In this document: in pieces, positions 36,075 through 45,457 of the stretch
Position numbering within the stretch: the stretch's first letter is position 1
Layout: every line of letters begins with the position of its first letter
Source of the DNA: Bacteroidales bacterium
GTDB taxonomy: Bacteria > Bacteroidota > Bacteroidia > Bacteroidales > JAIOZK01
DNA: 64,000 bases
Assembly: GCA_021740625.1 (NCBI GenBank)
Contig: JAIOZK010000009.1
Location: 62,001 to 126,000, forward strand
Direction: 5' to 3'
Made by a program: the position numbers and the translations under genes
The notes under the pieces: model-generated
What the model was told of the DNA's origin: nothing
The model's database searches: none
Seen by the model: only the letters and a program-made list of their open reading frames with translations

Positions 36075-37418
36075 ATGACATCAACACCTCTCTCCAAGAT
36101 TTTTCTGAGCAGCCTGTTTATCATTCATTTCTTTGTGCTAAAGGCACAGGTCCATGAAGATGATTATTTTAACGAGCTCTTCCGTTCGCCTTGCGGTGGA
36201 TGGATTGCAGGTGATGCCACTTATTCCATTGAGCTTCCGGATGACAAAACACTATGGCTCTTCGGAGACAGCTTTATCGGAACTGCCATGCCCGATAGTT
36301 CCATTGCCCTTGGTGCCCACATGATCAGGAACTGTGCTGTCCTGCAGCATGGGGATTCACTGCAGGCTTTCTTCAACGGAACATTTGAAGACCCGGAAGA
36401 CTTTGTACTGACCCCCCAGCCGGATTCGTCCTGGTTCTGGCCCGAACATGGTATTCTGGAAAACGACACCCTTAAAATCTTCATGTCGGAATTCATCGAG
36501 GGCGAAGGCGCACCTGGCTGGAACTTTGAATATCATAATGCATACCTGGTTTATTTTACCTATCCCGGAATTGAACTGACTAAAATGGAACTCATTCCTT
36601 ATTACCAGCAAAACGAGGTGCGATACGGAAACCAGGTATTGGCGGGTGAAAACTACAACTATATTTACGGACGAAAAAGCTTGAGTGGAAATGTTCCGTA
36701 CATTCACATTGCCAGAGTACCGGTGGGAAATCTTGGAGTTGACTGGGAGTTTTATGACGGAAGCTCATGGACAAATGATGCCAGTCAGTCGGCCAGGATC
36801 AGCTTTGAAAGCGTTTCACAGCAGTATGCGGTGTTCAGTCACCAGGACAAATATGTCCTGCTCACCCAACAGATCTGGCTGGGAGCCGAAATCTATACCC
36901 TCACCGCTGATCAGCCGGAAGGCCCCTGGGATAACAAACAGCATGTTTATACCACTCCTTACCCTTTCCCTGATATGTTTACTTACAACGCCTTCGCCCA
37001 CCCCCAGTTCAATGAAAACAACGAATTGCTTGTTTCCTATAACTCCAACGGAGATTTCTGGGAAATCTTCAAAAACGTGGAACTTTACCGGCCAAAGTTC
37101 ATCCGGATACCTTTTGAGTTGATAGACACAAGCTTTGTGAATACACTTGCTGAACCAATATATGATGAAATGCTTATCAGCGGGATCAGGAACATTCCAA
37201 ATCCTGCAGGCAAAGAAACCCGCATAAGCTTTAATCTGAGAGAGAAAGTTTTTATCAGTTTGCATCTTTATAACAGCCAGGGTGTTGAATTAAATACATT
37301 TATCAATCAAAGCCTGCCAGCCGGGAAACACAGTTTCATTTTAAATTTACGAAATTTGCCACCTGGGATTTATCATTACAGGCTTAAGGATAAAAGCAGC
37401 ACATTGATTCATTATTAG
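36075..37418 (+). CDS. Secreted five-bladed-propeller-like protein (DUF4185/DUF5005-like) with short T9SS domain
   Basis: 447 aa with a signal peptide (FFVLKAQ). The body shares many segments with the lipoprotein at 39017-40144. LWLFGDSFIG matches VWIFGDTFLG, and both have SSWFWPEHG/SLWYWPGDG, YNYIYGR/YTYIYGA, FYDGSSWTND/FYTGESWVND, and a C-terminal YRPKFIRIPFELI/YRPVFIRVPLELI. They are therefore paralogs, probably glycoside-binding or glycoside-active propellers. This copy adds about 75 residues resembling a T9SS sorting domain (NIPNPAGKETRISF ... LPPGIYHYRL). Its stop is 12 nt before the GntR gene, so they are probably co-transcribed. Confidence 0.78.
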   Translation: MTSTPLSKIFLSSLFIIHFFVLKAQVHEDDYFNELFRSPCGGWIAGDATYSIELPDDKTLWLFGDSFIGTAMPDSSIALGAHMIRNCAVLQHGDSLQAFFNGTFEDPEDFVLTPQPDSSWFWPEHGILENDTLKIFMSEFIEGEGAPGWNFEYHNAYLVYFTYPGIELTKMELIPYYQQNEVRYGNQVLAGENYNYIYGRKSLSGNVPYIHIARVPVGNLGVDWEFYDGSSWTNDASQSARISFESVSQQYAVFSHQDKYVLLTQQIWLGAEIYTLTADQPEGPWDNKQHVYTTPYPFPDMFTYNAFAHPQFNENNELLVSYNSNGDFWEIFKNVELYRPKFIRIPFELIDTSFVNTLAEPIYDEMLISGIRNIPNPAGKETRISFNLREKVFISLHLYNSQGVELNTFINQSLPAGKHSFILNLRNLPPGIYHYRLKDKSSTLIHY

Positions 37419-37430
37419 AAAGCAAGTAAG

Positions 37431-38171
37431 ATGTCGAAGCGATTAACAGTAAATCACAACAGCCCGGTTCCCCTGCATGCCCAGTTGGAATCAAAGCTGC
37501 GTGAACTGATTGACAATGCAGAATTCAAACAAAACGAATTCCTGCCCAATGAGGTGAATCTCGCCAAACAACTTGGCATTTCGAGGAATACCGTCCGGCA
37601 GGCCATAAACAAACTGGTTTACGACGGATTGCTGATCAGGAAAAAAGGGGTGGGAACCCAGGTGGCGGACCGAAGTGTGAATACGAAGATCCAGAACTGG
37701 CTGAGCTTTTCACAAGAGATGAAAGCCAAGGGTATACATATCAAGAATTTTGCAATTTCGATTGACTGGGTGGAAGCAGACAAAGATGTGGCAGCTTTTT
37801 TCAACATCAAAACGGGCAGTAAGATCCTGAGAATGGAAAGGATCAGGGGCAAGGAAGATTTTCCTTTTGTATATTTTGTTTCCTTCTTCCATCCAAGGAT
37901 AGGCCTGACCGGCAAAGAGGATTTTTCACGTCCCCTATATGATATCCTGGAAAAAGATTATTCAGTTGTGGTAAAGCTTTCCAAAGAAGAGATCAGCGCC
38001 GCCAATGCAGATGCTGACATTGCCGAAAAGCTGGATATGAAGAAAGGAGCTGCTGTTCTGAAACGTAAACGTTTCGTGTTCGATCCGGGCGGAAGACCTG
38101 TGGAATATAACCTCGGCACTTACAGAGCGGACAGCTTCGTATACACCATTGAAAGTGAACGCAAAGTCTGA
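37431..38171 (+). CDS. GntR-family transcriptional regulator with UTRA ligand domain (HutC type)
   Basis: 246 aa. The N-terminal winged helix (about residues 10-75) has LPNEVNLAKQLGISRNTVRQAI and LIRKKGVGTQV. The UTRA domain (about 95-240) has ILRMERIRGKEDFPFVY and VEYNLGTYRADSFVYTIE. Members bind sugar phosphates or related metabolites and usually repress nearby sugar operons. It is encoded convergently with the eight-gene mannoside operon, 12 nt from its end. The shared palindromic motif at the susC and 35.1-kb promoters is its likely operator. Mannose-6-phosphate is a plausible effector, but that is inference. Confidence 0.93.
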   Translation: MSKRLTVNHNSPVPLHAQLESKLRELIDNAEFKQNEFLPNEVNLAKQLGISRNTVRQAINKLVYDGLLIRKKGVGTQVADRSVNTKIQNWLSFSQEMKAKGIHIKNFAISIDWVEADKDVAAFFNIKTGSKILRMERIRGKEDFPFVYFVSFFHPRIGLTGKEDFSRPLYDILEKDYSVVVKLSKEEISAANADADIAEKLDMKKGAAVLKRKRFVFDPGGRPVEYNLGTYRADSFVYTIESERKV

Positions 38172-38183
38172 AGACATTTATCA

Positions 38184-39020
38184 TTACTTCCGAATAGATT
38201 CCCGGAAAAATTCAAAATGTTCATCGATTTCCCGTCGCCAGTAATCGCTGTTGTGAGCACCCGGTCCTTCCGAAAAAATATGTCTGATGTCGTATTTCCT
38301 GCAGGAATCTACAAATCGCAAATTGGTATCGTAAAAAGGATCCTCTGTACCACAACTCACAAGAATTGCTTTATCCGTGGCTGATATTTTCCCCAGGTTT
38401 CCCATGACCGAATATTTCCTGAGCACGGATCCTTCACGTATCTTTTCTTCATCCAGCCCCAGGACCCTTTCAAGTGCATAATGATTTTTCCATGCTTCAA
38501 ATTGCAATAGTCCGCTGATACTCCCGGCACTTTTAAACTTTCCGGGATGCTGCGCAAAAAGATATAGTGCTCCATGCCCGCCCATGCTAAGGCCTGTGAT
38601 GAAAACAGTTTCAGGATTGACATGATAATTTTCCATCACAAATGGGTAAAGATCCTGGAAGAAAAAATCCCGGTACTGGTTTTCACTTTTCACCGGACTG
38701 TTTATATACCATGAGTCATACAAACCGTCGGGGCAAACAATGATCCATCCATACCGATCAGCATAATCCTGGCAATCGATCATCAGATCCCAATGGCGGT
38801 AATTGCCGCTCCAGCCATGCAAAAGAAATATAAGGGGGTATTTGCCATCCGGCGTATTTTCAGTAGAGGCAGGGGTGAAAATCCAGACCGTATCCGCCTG
38901 ATCCAGATACACTGATTGAAAAACCTCCTGATCCTGAGCTGGCATATCAAGACTTATGAAGAGCAAAGCAGCAAAGCAAAACAAGAATATCTTATACAAA
39001 GATTTCATAACACGCATCAT
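38184..39020 (-). CDS. Secreted alpha/beta-hydrolase esterase (esterase D / CE1-like)
   Basis: 278 aa with a signal peptide (FISLDMPAQ). It has the oxyanion-hole FLLHGWSGN, nucleophile elbow GLSMGGHGA, an acidic residue in CGTEDPFYDT and the catalytic histidine in GPGAHNSDYW. It resembles feruloyl/acetyl-xylan esterase-type enzymes that remove acyl groups from glycans. It is the last gene of the mannoside operon, with its ATG overlapping the previous stop (ATGA), so it probably deacylates the incoming mannoside. ATG codons at 39020, 39017 and 39008 are alternative starts. Confidence 0.9.
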   Translation of the reverse strand: MMRVMKSLYKIFLFCFAALLFISLDMPAQDQEVFQSVYLDQADTVWIFTPASTENTPDGKYPLIFLLHGWSGNYRHWDLMIDCQDYADRYGWIIVCPDGLYDSWYINSPVKSENQYRDFFFQDLYPFVMENYHVNPETVFITGLSMGGHGALYLFAQHPGKFKSAGSISGLLQFEAWKNHYALERVLGLDEEKIREGSVLRKYSVMGNLGKISATDKAILVSCGTEDPFYDTNLRFVDSCRKYDIRHIFSEGPGAHNSDYWRREIDEHFEFFRESIRK

Positions 39021-40144
39021 TCAAGAATAAGCTCAAGCGGCACACGGATAAAAACCGGGCGGTATTTGCTGGCATCTTCGAAAAGGTCCTGCAGCTTAAA
39101 ACTGTTCACACAATACGACACCAGCAGTTCATCATTTTTAATAAAGTATGGATGAGCCACCGGATTGTAGGCAAAAAGATCTTTTTCAGGTTTCAGGGGT
39201 TTCAGCTTATACAATTCCTTTTTGTTTTCCCAACCTGTGTAAGGAAGGTCTGATACTGCAGAATAAAGGCTGCTTTCCAGAAAGTCGCCCGACTGTGTTA
39301 ATAGAACAAATTTGTCTCTCAGCCTGATCACACTGAATTGTTCAGAACCTTTCCAGTCGGTCATGGGTTTTGCCTTGCGGGAATCATTCACCCAGCTTTC
39401 GCCCGTATAGAATTCCCAGCCGGCCATGACATCACCTTTTGGCGCCCTGGCCACATAAGGGTATTTTTCACCGGCACCATAAATGTAAGTGTAATCAGGG
39501 GCTTCATCACAAAGGGCGTGACCCCAGTGAATCTCCACTTCCCCGGGATAGTCAAAATGTTCGATTTTTTCAAGTTTGATATCCGGCAAAGAAAAAACAG
39601 CCAGGTTGGCGCTCACCCAGCGGAATCCCCAGTTTCCTTCTTCAGCCTGGTAAAATGCGCTCATAAAAACCTTGAGTTTCCCGTTTTCAATAAATCCGTC
39701 TCCCGGCCAGTACCATAATGAATCTTCCGAAAACTCTGTTCCCCTCACAGCATCCGGCGGGATGACCAGGGAAGATTCCCAGCCGTCGATGACATTGTAC
39801 AGGGTTTGCAATGAATCTCCATCCTGCACAGCAAAGGCATTGCGTATAAAGACAGGGCTTCTTTTCTCACGGCTCCCATCCGGCTCAACCTCTCCCAGAA
39901 AGGTGTCTCCGAATATCCAGACCACTCGCCCATCGGGAAGGGGTACCGAGTAAAAGCCATCGGCACCGGTCATGCCGCAACAATCCCGGGCGAAGAAACT
40001 GGTGAATTCCTGGTCCACATAAACCGAATCTGCCTGCTTTGCCTTTTCTGATCTCTGTTCCCTTGCCTGATTGCATGAAAATAGCAAAATGAGTGGGATC
40101 AACATTAACAGCTTATAAAGCGAATTGTATATTTTCATTGGCAT
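39017..40144 (-). CDS. Lipoprotein with five-bladed-propeller-like domain (DUF4185/DUF5005-like)
   Basis: 375 aa with the lipobox ILLFSCNQ (Cys near residue 24). The protein starts its domain with CCGMTGADGFYSVPLPDGR and VWIFGDTFLGEV and ends YRPVFIRVPLELILE. It is a paralog of the secreted protein at 36075-37418 without the sorting domain. The lipid anchor would keep it on the cell surface or in the periplasm next to SusCD. Its activity is unknown; propellers of this kind occur beside glycan-degrading enzymes. It lies in the operon 9 nt after the GH92 gene. Confidence 0.82.
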   Translation of the reverse strand: MPMKIYNSLYKLLMLIPLILLFSCNQAREQRSEKAKQADSVYVDQEFTSFFARDCCGMTGADGFYSVPLPDGRVVWIFGDTFLGEVEPDGSREKRSPVFIRNAFAVQDGDSLQTLYNVIDGWESSLVIPPDAVRGTEFSEDSLWYWPGDGFIENGKLKVFMSAFYQAEEGNWGFRWVSANLAVFSLPDIKLEKIEHFDYPGEVEIHWGHALCDEAPDYTYIYGAGEKYPYVARAPKGDVMAGWEFYTGESWVNDSRKAKPMTDWKGSEQFSVIRLRDKFVLLTQSGDFLESSLYSAVSDLPYTGWENKKELYKLKPLKPEKDLFAYNPVAHPYFIKNDELLVSYCVNSFKLQDLFEDASKYRPVFIRVPLELILE

Positions 40145-40153
40145 AGGTTTTTA

Positions 40154-43100
40154 TTACTGTACATATTTTTCGATCAGGCTTTTCCACAGCAGGTAACCTT
40201 CACCATTGATGTGCAGGCCGTCGAGGCTGTATTTTGTATCCAGGATGCCCTGATCATTTTCAAAAGAAGTATACAAATCGATGTAAACCAGCCCCTTTTC
40301 TGCAGCAAGCTCATTCAGCCCCCTGTTGATTTTCATGATATCATCATTGCTTCGGTCGGGATAAAAGCCATCATCGGTTGGCAAAACACTTTGAAGGTAA
40401 ATCTTTGTTTCCGGAGATTCCTCCATGATTCTTTCAATGATCTTCCTGTAATTACTGAGGATAACATCTACCGTTTTTCCATAGGCCAGGTCGTTGGTTC
40501 CGATCATGATAAAGATCTTTTCCGGCCTGGAAGAAGTCACCTCATCAAGCCTTTCCAGGACGCCATCGGTATCGTCGCCGCCAACACCCCGGTTTTTGAT
40601 GTTCGGGTTCCCGAACAGCTCGGCCCAGTTACAATTATCGGTAAGGCTGTTGCCCAGGAAAATGATCTCACCCTCTGTATCGGGCAGGCTTTCAAAGTGT
40701 GATTTTTTATGATGGTAATATGCTTTCATTCCCAGGTTCCACCTTTTCATATCTTCTTCAAATTTATCATAAGCCATGATCTCTGCAATTTCTTTTTCAG
40801 ATAAAATTTTACTCATGGAAGGGGGTGCATCCTCCGGATCACTGCCCCATGCTTTATTGGGTTCCGGACCCATTTGCAAAATCAATTTGCCCCCGTCTAC
40901 CAGTTGATCATGATAGAACCAGGGTTTGTCAAGGGGTTTCCCGTCCAGTTCGGCCCATTGAATATATTTGTTTTCGAAAGAAACATCTTTTGCTTCGATC
41001 ACAAATTTATCCCCGGGGTAATAATCGGCATCCAGGTGAATGGTAATCTTTTCAAAGATGGGGCTGCCGATCTCATAAACGGGATCAACAGCAGCTCCAC
41101 CATCCATCTGGAACAATCCCATGGCGCTCATCACGTACCAGGCTCCCATTTGTCCCTGGTCTTCATCCCCCGGCCAGGCATATATATCATCGCCGTAATA
41201 TTCATACAGGATCTCCCGCACCCACTTTTGTGTAAGCCAGGGTGCACCTGCATAATTGAAAAGATAAGCTGCCTGCATATTGGGCTGGTTCCCGTGATTG
41301 ATGGGCAATATCCCAACCCCGATCAGGCCATTTTCATGCAGGTGTTCCGAATTGAAGCGGTGGGGTTTTGATTTCTCAAATCCCGCTTCCAAACGGGTAA
41401 TATACTCATCTTTCCCGAGTAAATTCAACAAACCCTGTTGGTCATGCGGGACAAACCAGGTATATTGCCAGGCATTGCCTTCTACAAATCCCGGACCCAG
41501 AAAAACGGAATGCCCGTAAGGAGAAAAGTCCTCCCTCCAGCTTCCGTCGGCATTTTTCATCCAAACATACTTCAGATCTTCGTTAAAGACATTTTTATAA
41601 TTGAAAGCTCTTCTGGTGAAAGTCTTGTAATCCGACACCTTTCCCAGGGCTTTTGCGAATTGTCCCAGGCACCAGTCATCATATGCATACTCAAGAGTAT
41701 TGGAAACAGGACCTTCTTCGTTGGGGACATAACCCAGCTTCATATACGAAGCCAGGTGTCTGTTCCCAACCATTCCACCTCCTTCGTGAAGTTGTCCCTG
41801 TGTAGTTTGTATATGTTTGATAGCCTGATAGGCCTTATCAACATCAAAATCCCTGATCCCTTTTTGATAAGCACTCACGATCAGGGGAATTTCATGTGAT
41901 GCTACCATGATACTTGAATATTCTATCCCGGTAGGGCCTTTTGGCAGCCAGCCTCCTTTGTCATAGATCTCCAGCAGCGAACGCACCCAGTTACCGGCAA
42001 TTTTTGGCTGGGAAAGTGTCCAGAGCTGGTTCAGGTTCCAGAAGGTATTCCAGAAGGCATCGCCCCCGTATACAGGAGAATCGGGATCGTCAAGTTGCTG
42101 AACTTTTTCATACATATCCACATATTTCCCGTTAACATCGCTCCAGATGGTCCGGCCGCAATAAGCCCGGTACATATTGGTGTAGAATTTTTTGTAGTCC
42201 GTTTCACTGCCTCCTTCCACTTCGATGCTGCTGAGCAGTTTGTTCCAGGTATCCTGGTTCTCTTTTACTGCCCGGTCAAAATCCCAGTCGAAGGGGTCTA
42301 ATTCCGTTTCCAGGTTCAGGCGGGCCTGTTCAATGCTCACCAGGGATATTCCACTCTGGACAAGGATTTGCTCACCTTCTGTGGTCTCAAAACTCACAAA
42401 AGCACCTGTGTCATTGTCACCAAAGATGTTCCATACATCATCTGTATCCATATGTATTTCATCATGCACCCAGCCGTTAAAGCTTTCAAAGTCTTTGTTA
42501 AAGCGTATCACAAAATGCAGGGTAAACTGGTTGTAGTTTGCACCCCGCATACTTTGTTGCACCGAAAAACCTTCAATCTCCCTGTTTGAAACTTTTGTGA
42601 TCCTGGCTTCGAATATCTCATATCCATATTCGGTGGGGATCTTCAGATCGATCAGCACCCTGGCTTCGTCAGATTCCGGGAAGGTATAACGCTGGAAACC
42701 TGCCCGAATGCTGGAGGTCAGTTCAGCCTTGATATTGTAATCTTCAAGGAAAACGGAATAATATGAAGCTTCTGCAATTTCATTATCATGAGAAAAACGG
42801 GAACGGTACCCCAGGTCCGGATCTTTCTCTGTTCCGGGAGCAATGTGCAAGGGTCCTGTGGCCGGCATGGTGAGCAATCCGCCCATGGTCCAGGAATGCA
42901 AATGGCTGAAACCGGCGATGTTATGAATTTTATATTCATAACCTGCCTTCCAGCCTTTGCGCTGATTATCAGGGCTTAACTTTACCATTCCAAAAGGCAT
43001 GGTAACGCCCGGGAACAATATCCATCGCGAAAAGGTGGTACCCATCATGGGATCGACATAATCCACAGGCCTTTTCGATGGTTTCTGAGGATGGGCCATG

Positions 43101-43168
43101 GAAATTGATCCGGCCAAAACCAGCAGGATCATAAAATGTTTCAGTTGTATTATGGTATATTTCTTCAT
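40154..43168 (-). CDS. GH92 alpha-mannosidase fused to a C-terminal SGNH/GDSL esterase
   Basis: 1004 aa with a signal peptide (to about residue 28). Residues about 35-770 are a GH92 exo-alpha-mannosidase: DYVDPMMGT, FPGVTMPFGMVKLSPD, GFSHLHSWTMGG, TLEYAYDDWCLGQ, and DEDQGQMGAWYVMSAMG, which carries the catalytic base region. These calcium-dependent enzymes release terminal alpha-mannose. Residues about 835-1004 are an SGNH hydrolase: IIFLGNSLTD (nucleophile Ser), GVGGDD, MIGTNDLA and DGLHINGEGY (Asp/His). One secreted protein would thus deacylate and trim mannosides. It sits between the kinase and the propeller lipoprotein in the operon with gaps of about 10 nt. Confidence 0.94.
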   Translation of the reverse strand: MKKYTIIQLKHFMILLVLAGSISMAHPQKPSKRPVDYVDPMMGTTFSRWILFPGVTMPFGMVKLSPDNQRKGWKAGYEYKIHNIAGFSHLHSWTMGGLLTMPATGPLHIAPGTEKDPDLGYRSRFSHDNEIAEASYYSVFLEDYNIKAELTSSIRAGFQRYTFPESDEARVLIDLKIPTEYGYEIFEARITKVSNREIEGFSVQQSMRGANYNQFTLHFVIRFNKDFESFNGWVHDEIHMDTDDVWNIFGDNDTGAFVSFETTEGEQILVQSGISLVSIEQARLNLETELDPFDWDFDRAVKENQDTWNKLLSSIEVEGGSETDYKKFYTNMYRAYCGRTIWSDVNGKYVDMYEKVQQLDDPDSPVYGGDAFWNTFWNLNQLWTLSQPKIAGNWVRSLLEIYDKGGWLPKGPTGIEYSSIMVASHEIPLIVSAYQKGIRDFDVDKAYQAIKHIQTTQGQLHEGGGMVGNRHLASYMKLGYVPNEEGPVSNTLEYAYDDWCLGQFAKALGKVSDYKTFTRRAFNYKNVFNEDLKYVWMKNADGSWREDFSPYGHSVFLGPGFVEGNAWQYTWFVPHDQQGLLNLLGKDEYITRLEAGFEKSKPHRFNSEHLHENGLIGVGILPINHGNQPNMQAAYLFNYAGAPWLTQKWVREILYEYYGDDIYAWPGDEDQGQMGAWYVMSAMGLFQMDGGAAVDPVYEIGSPIFEKITIHLDADYYPGDKFVIEAKDVSFENKYIQWAELDGKPLDKPWFYHDQLVDGGKLILQMGPEPNKAWGSDPEDAPPSMSKILSEKEIAEIMAYDKFEEDMKRWNLGMKAYYHHKKSHFESLPDTEGEIIFLGNSLTDNCNWAELFGNPNIKNRGVGGDDTDGVLERLDEVTSSRPEKIFIMIGTNDLAYGKTVDVILSNYRKIIERIMEESPETKIYLQSVLPTDDGFYPDRSNDDIMKINRGLNELAAEKGLVYIDLYTSFENDQGILDTKYSLDGLHINGEGYLLWKSLIEKYVQ

Positions 43169-43178
43169 GCTAAAAATT

Positions 43179-44282
43179 TTATTTCATCATTTCCAGTGCA
43201 AATGCATACGCCCCCAGGGCAACTGCCCTGCTTGCTCCAAGTTTTGAAACACCAATCCCCGTTCGCTGGTCGGCATCATATGATATTTTCCTTTCACTTC
43301 CAGGAACGCTGAGCACTTTGATCTTGCCCAGGGCAAACTGTTTAAATTCCTTCTGCTCCTCCAGGTTATACACTTTGAAAGGAAGTCTTTTAAATTCATT
43401 GCCCCTGAAATCCTGCAATCTCCGGTTCAGCTCCCCGAACATGCTTTCGGAGAACAGATCCCAGGCTGCAGTAATGCCGCCGCCCAGAACAACAATACCA
43501 TCGATCAGGGTGCTGATGTTGGCAATGGAACTACCCAATGCTTCGCCAAAAGCCCGGAAAGATTCCTTTGCAGCCTGTTGATCTCCTTCTTTCTTTCCCG
43601 CAGCGATATCATGGATATCTTTGGGCATCAGGTTTTCATCAAAAGCATGTCCACTGGCTTCCGCATAAACTCTTTGAATTGCGCGTGTGCTGACACTTTC
43701 TTCAGCATACCAGTTGTTGTTGTACTTATTTAAAGTTGCATGTATTCCGGCATCACAGGAATTATCACCCTTCAGCAAGCGCTTTGAATCCGTTACGATA
43801 CCACAGCCAAAGCCAGTTCCCAGGGTCAGGCCGACCAGGTTGTTAAACTGCTTGATACCACCCTTTTGTCTGATCTTTTCATTCAACATGGGCAGATATC
43901 CTGAAAGGGCTTCTCCATATGCAAACAGGTTTCCGTCATTGTTGATAAAGACCGGCATTTTGAAATGATCCTCCAGCATAGGGCCCAGGGCCACACCATC
44001 TTTAAAAGCCCTGAAATTCGGCAGATCACCGATGATGCCTGCCGGGTAATCTGCGGGGCCAGGAAAGGCAAAGCTGATCCCGTCGGCCTTGCCGGGCAAT
44101 TGACTGCCCACAGCTTCAAAACCATTTATGATCGCATCCAGGCATTTGTCCAGGTCATGGGGCCAGGCTTTTTGACGGACCTCTTCCACGATCTCCCTGT
44201 TTCCCTGTATGGCAGAAAAAACAAAATTTGTCCCTCCCGCATCCAGGGTCATGATGATCCTTTTATCCTTTTCATTATCCAT
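43179..44282 (-). CDS. ROK-family sugar kinase
   Basis: 367 aa from the ATG at 44282 (MDNEKDKRIIMTLDAGGTNF). The frame continues into the permease gene and is cut here. The ATP-binding MTLDAGGTNFVF, PGPADYPAG and GLTLGTGFGCGIV match the ROK fold. The catalytic aspartate is in FINNDGNLFAYGE. The usual zinc-binding CxCGxxGC motif is absent; GDNSCDAGIHATL stands there. It probably phosphorylates mannose (or another hexose) released by the locus, giving the substrate of the neighbouring mannose-6-phosphate isomerase. Substrate identity is inferred from the operon. Confidence 0.9.
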   Translation of the reverse strand: MDNEKDKRIIMTLDAGGTNFVFSAIQGNREIVEEVRQKAWPHDLDKCLDAIINGFEAVGSQLPGKADGISFAFPGPADYPAGIIGDLPNFRAFKDGVALGPMLEDHFKMPVFINNDGNLFAYGEALSGYLPMLNEKIRQKGGIKQFNNLVGLTLGTGFGCGIVTDSKRLLKGDNSCDAGIHATLNKYNNNWYAEESVSTRAIQRVYAEASGHAFDENLMPKDIHDIAAGKKEGDQQAAKESFRAFGEALGSSIANISTLIDGIVVLGGGITAAWDLFSESMFGELNRRLQDFRGNEFKRLPFKVYNLEEQKEFKQFALGKIKVLSVPGSERKISYDADQRTGIGVSKLGASRAVALGAYAFALEMMK

Positions 44283-44289
44283 AGAGGCA

Positions 44290-45438
44290 TTATTTTTTGA
44301 CAACATAATAGGTAGCAAAAGCAACATAAAGTGTACAGAACAACAAAACAAAGATGCTTGCTGATATCCCGGCAAGATCTGTCAACACCCCTGCAATGGG
44401 TGGAACGATAGCACCACCGCAAACTGCAAGGATGATCAGCCCTGATAATTCGTTGGCATAGTCAGGTTTTCTGGCAACGATGAGTGCGAACATCAGGGGA
44501 AAGAGGTTGGAAAAACCAAATCCAGCCACAAAGATCATCACCCTGGTAAGCATAAGATCCTTGCTTAACAGTATGCCTGCCAGTCCAATGAGGGTAATGA
44601 TGGTACTGATCACCATGAACAGGCTGTTGTTGATTTTCCTGAGAAGAATAGCACCCAGAAAACGTCCGATCATCAGCGAAACAAAATAAATACTGATCCC
44701 GAAGCTTGCAGTTTCTATGCTGAGTGAGAAACGATTTTTCAGGAAGAGCGCAATGTTGGTATTCATGGTTACATCAAAACCCACCATAAAAAAAATACCG
44801 ATCACGGCAATCAGTATGAAGGGGTTTTTCAAAAGCGCGAAAACACTTTTGAGTGTTGCAGGCGGTTTGACCGATCTGGGTTCTTCTATCTTCACAGAAG
44901 CCAGCCAGGCTGCAGCCAGGAAAGAAATTACAGCGTAGATTGGAAATATCAGTTTCCAGTCGCCGGTATAGATGGCGAGACTGGCGGCAATGATGGGCCC
45001 CAGCATGGAAGCAATGGCTTTGATGAACTGGGATAAACTGAGGTTGGCCGCTTTGCTGTTTTCGGGTGAAATACCGATAAGTAAAGGATTTGCCGAAACC
45101 TGGAGGATGGTATTCCCGATCCCCAGCACTGCAAAGCCAATGATGGCTGTAGCCAGCGAATAGTAAACAAAAGGGATCAGGACACCAATCCCGGTTACGA
45201 TCATCCCGATGTTTACCGTCAGGCGTGTTCCCTTTCTGTCCTGGAACATCCCGGTGGGTATTGAAGCCAGCAGGAACCAGATAAAAACCCCGAAGGGCAG
45301 CAACTGAGCCAGGCTGTTGGGCAATTCAAAGTCCTGTTTTAAAAAGCCGGTGGCCACGCCGACCACATCCACAAAGCCCATCACGTAAAACGAAACCATG
45401 ACGGGTAAAAAATACTTCAGCGATGTTTGATTTTTCAT
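44290..45438 (-). CDS. MFS sugar permease, FHS (FucP/GlcP) type
   Basis: 382 aa with twelve predicted membrane segments. The N-terminal FYVMGFVDVVGVATGFLKQDF, LPFGVFIWFLLASIPTGMFQDRKG and LGIGNTILQVSANPLL match fucose/glucose-galactose:H+ symporters of the FHS family. It should carry the monosaccharide released by the GH92 enzyme across the inner membrane. It is sandwiched between the isomerase (19-nt gap) and the kinase (7-nt gap), which makes mannose the likely cargo. Confidence 0.92.
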   Translation of the reverse strand: MKNQTSLKYFLPVMVSFYVMGFVDVVGVATGFLKQDFELPNSLAQLLPFGVFIWFLLASIPTGMFQDRKGTRLTVNIGMIVTGIGVLIPFVYYSLATAIIGFAVLGIGNTILQVSANPLLIGISPENSKAANLSLSQFIKAIASMLGPIIAASLAIYTGDWKLIFPIYAVISFLAAAWLASVKIEEPRSVKPPATLKSVFALLKNPFILIAVIGIFFMVGFDVTMNTNIALFLKNRFSLSIETASFGISIYFVSLMIGRFLGAILLRKINNSLFMVISTIITLIGLAGILLSKDLMLTRVMIFVAGFGFSNLFPLMFALIVARKPDYANELSGLIILAVCGGAIVPPIAGVLTDLAGISASIFVLLFCTLYVAFATYYVVKK

Positions 45439-45457
45439 ATCAGTTTATTTGATCAGA

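Noticed and set aside
40211-40702. Plus-strand frame of 163 codons
   Set aside because: It is opposite the SGNH domain, whose catalytic motifs are intact, and is treated as a shadow.
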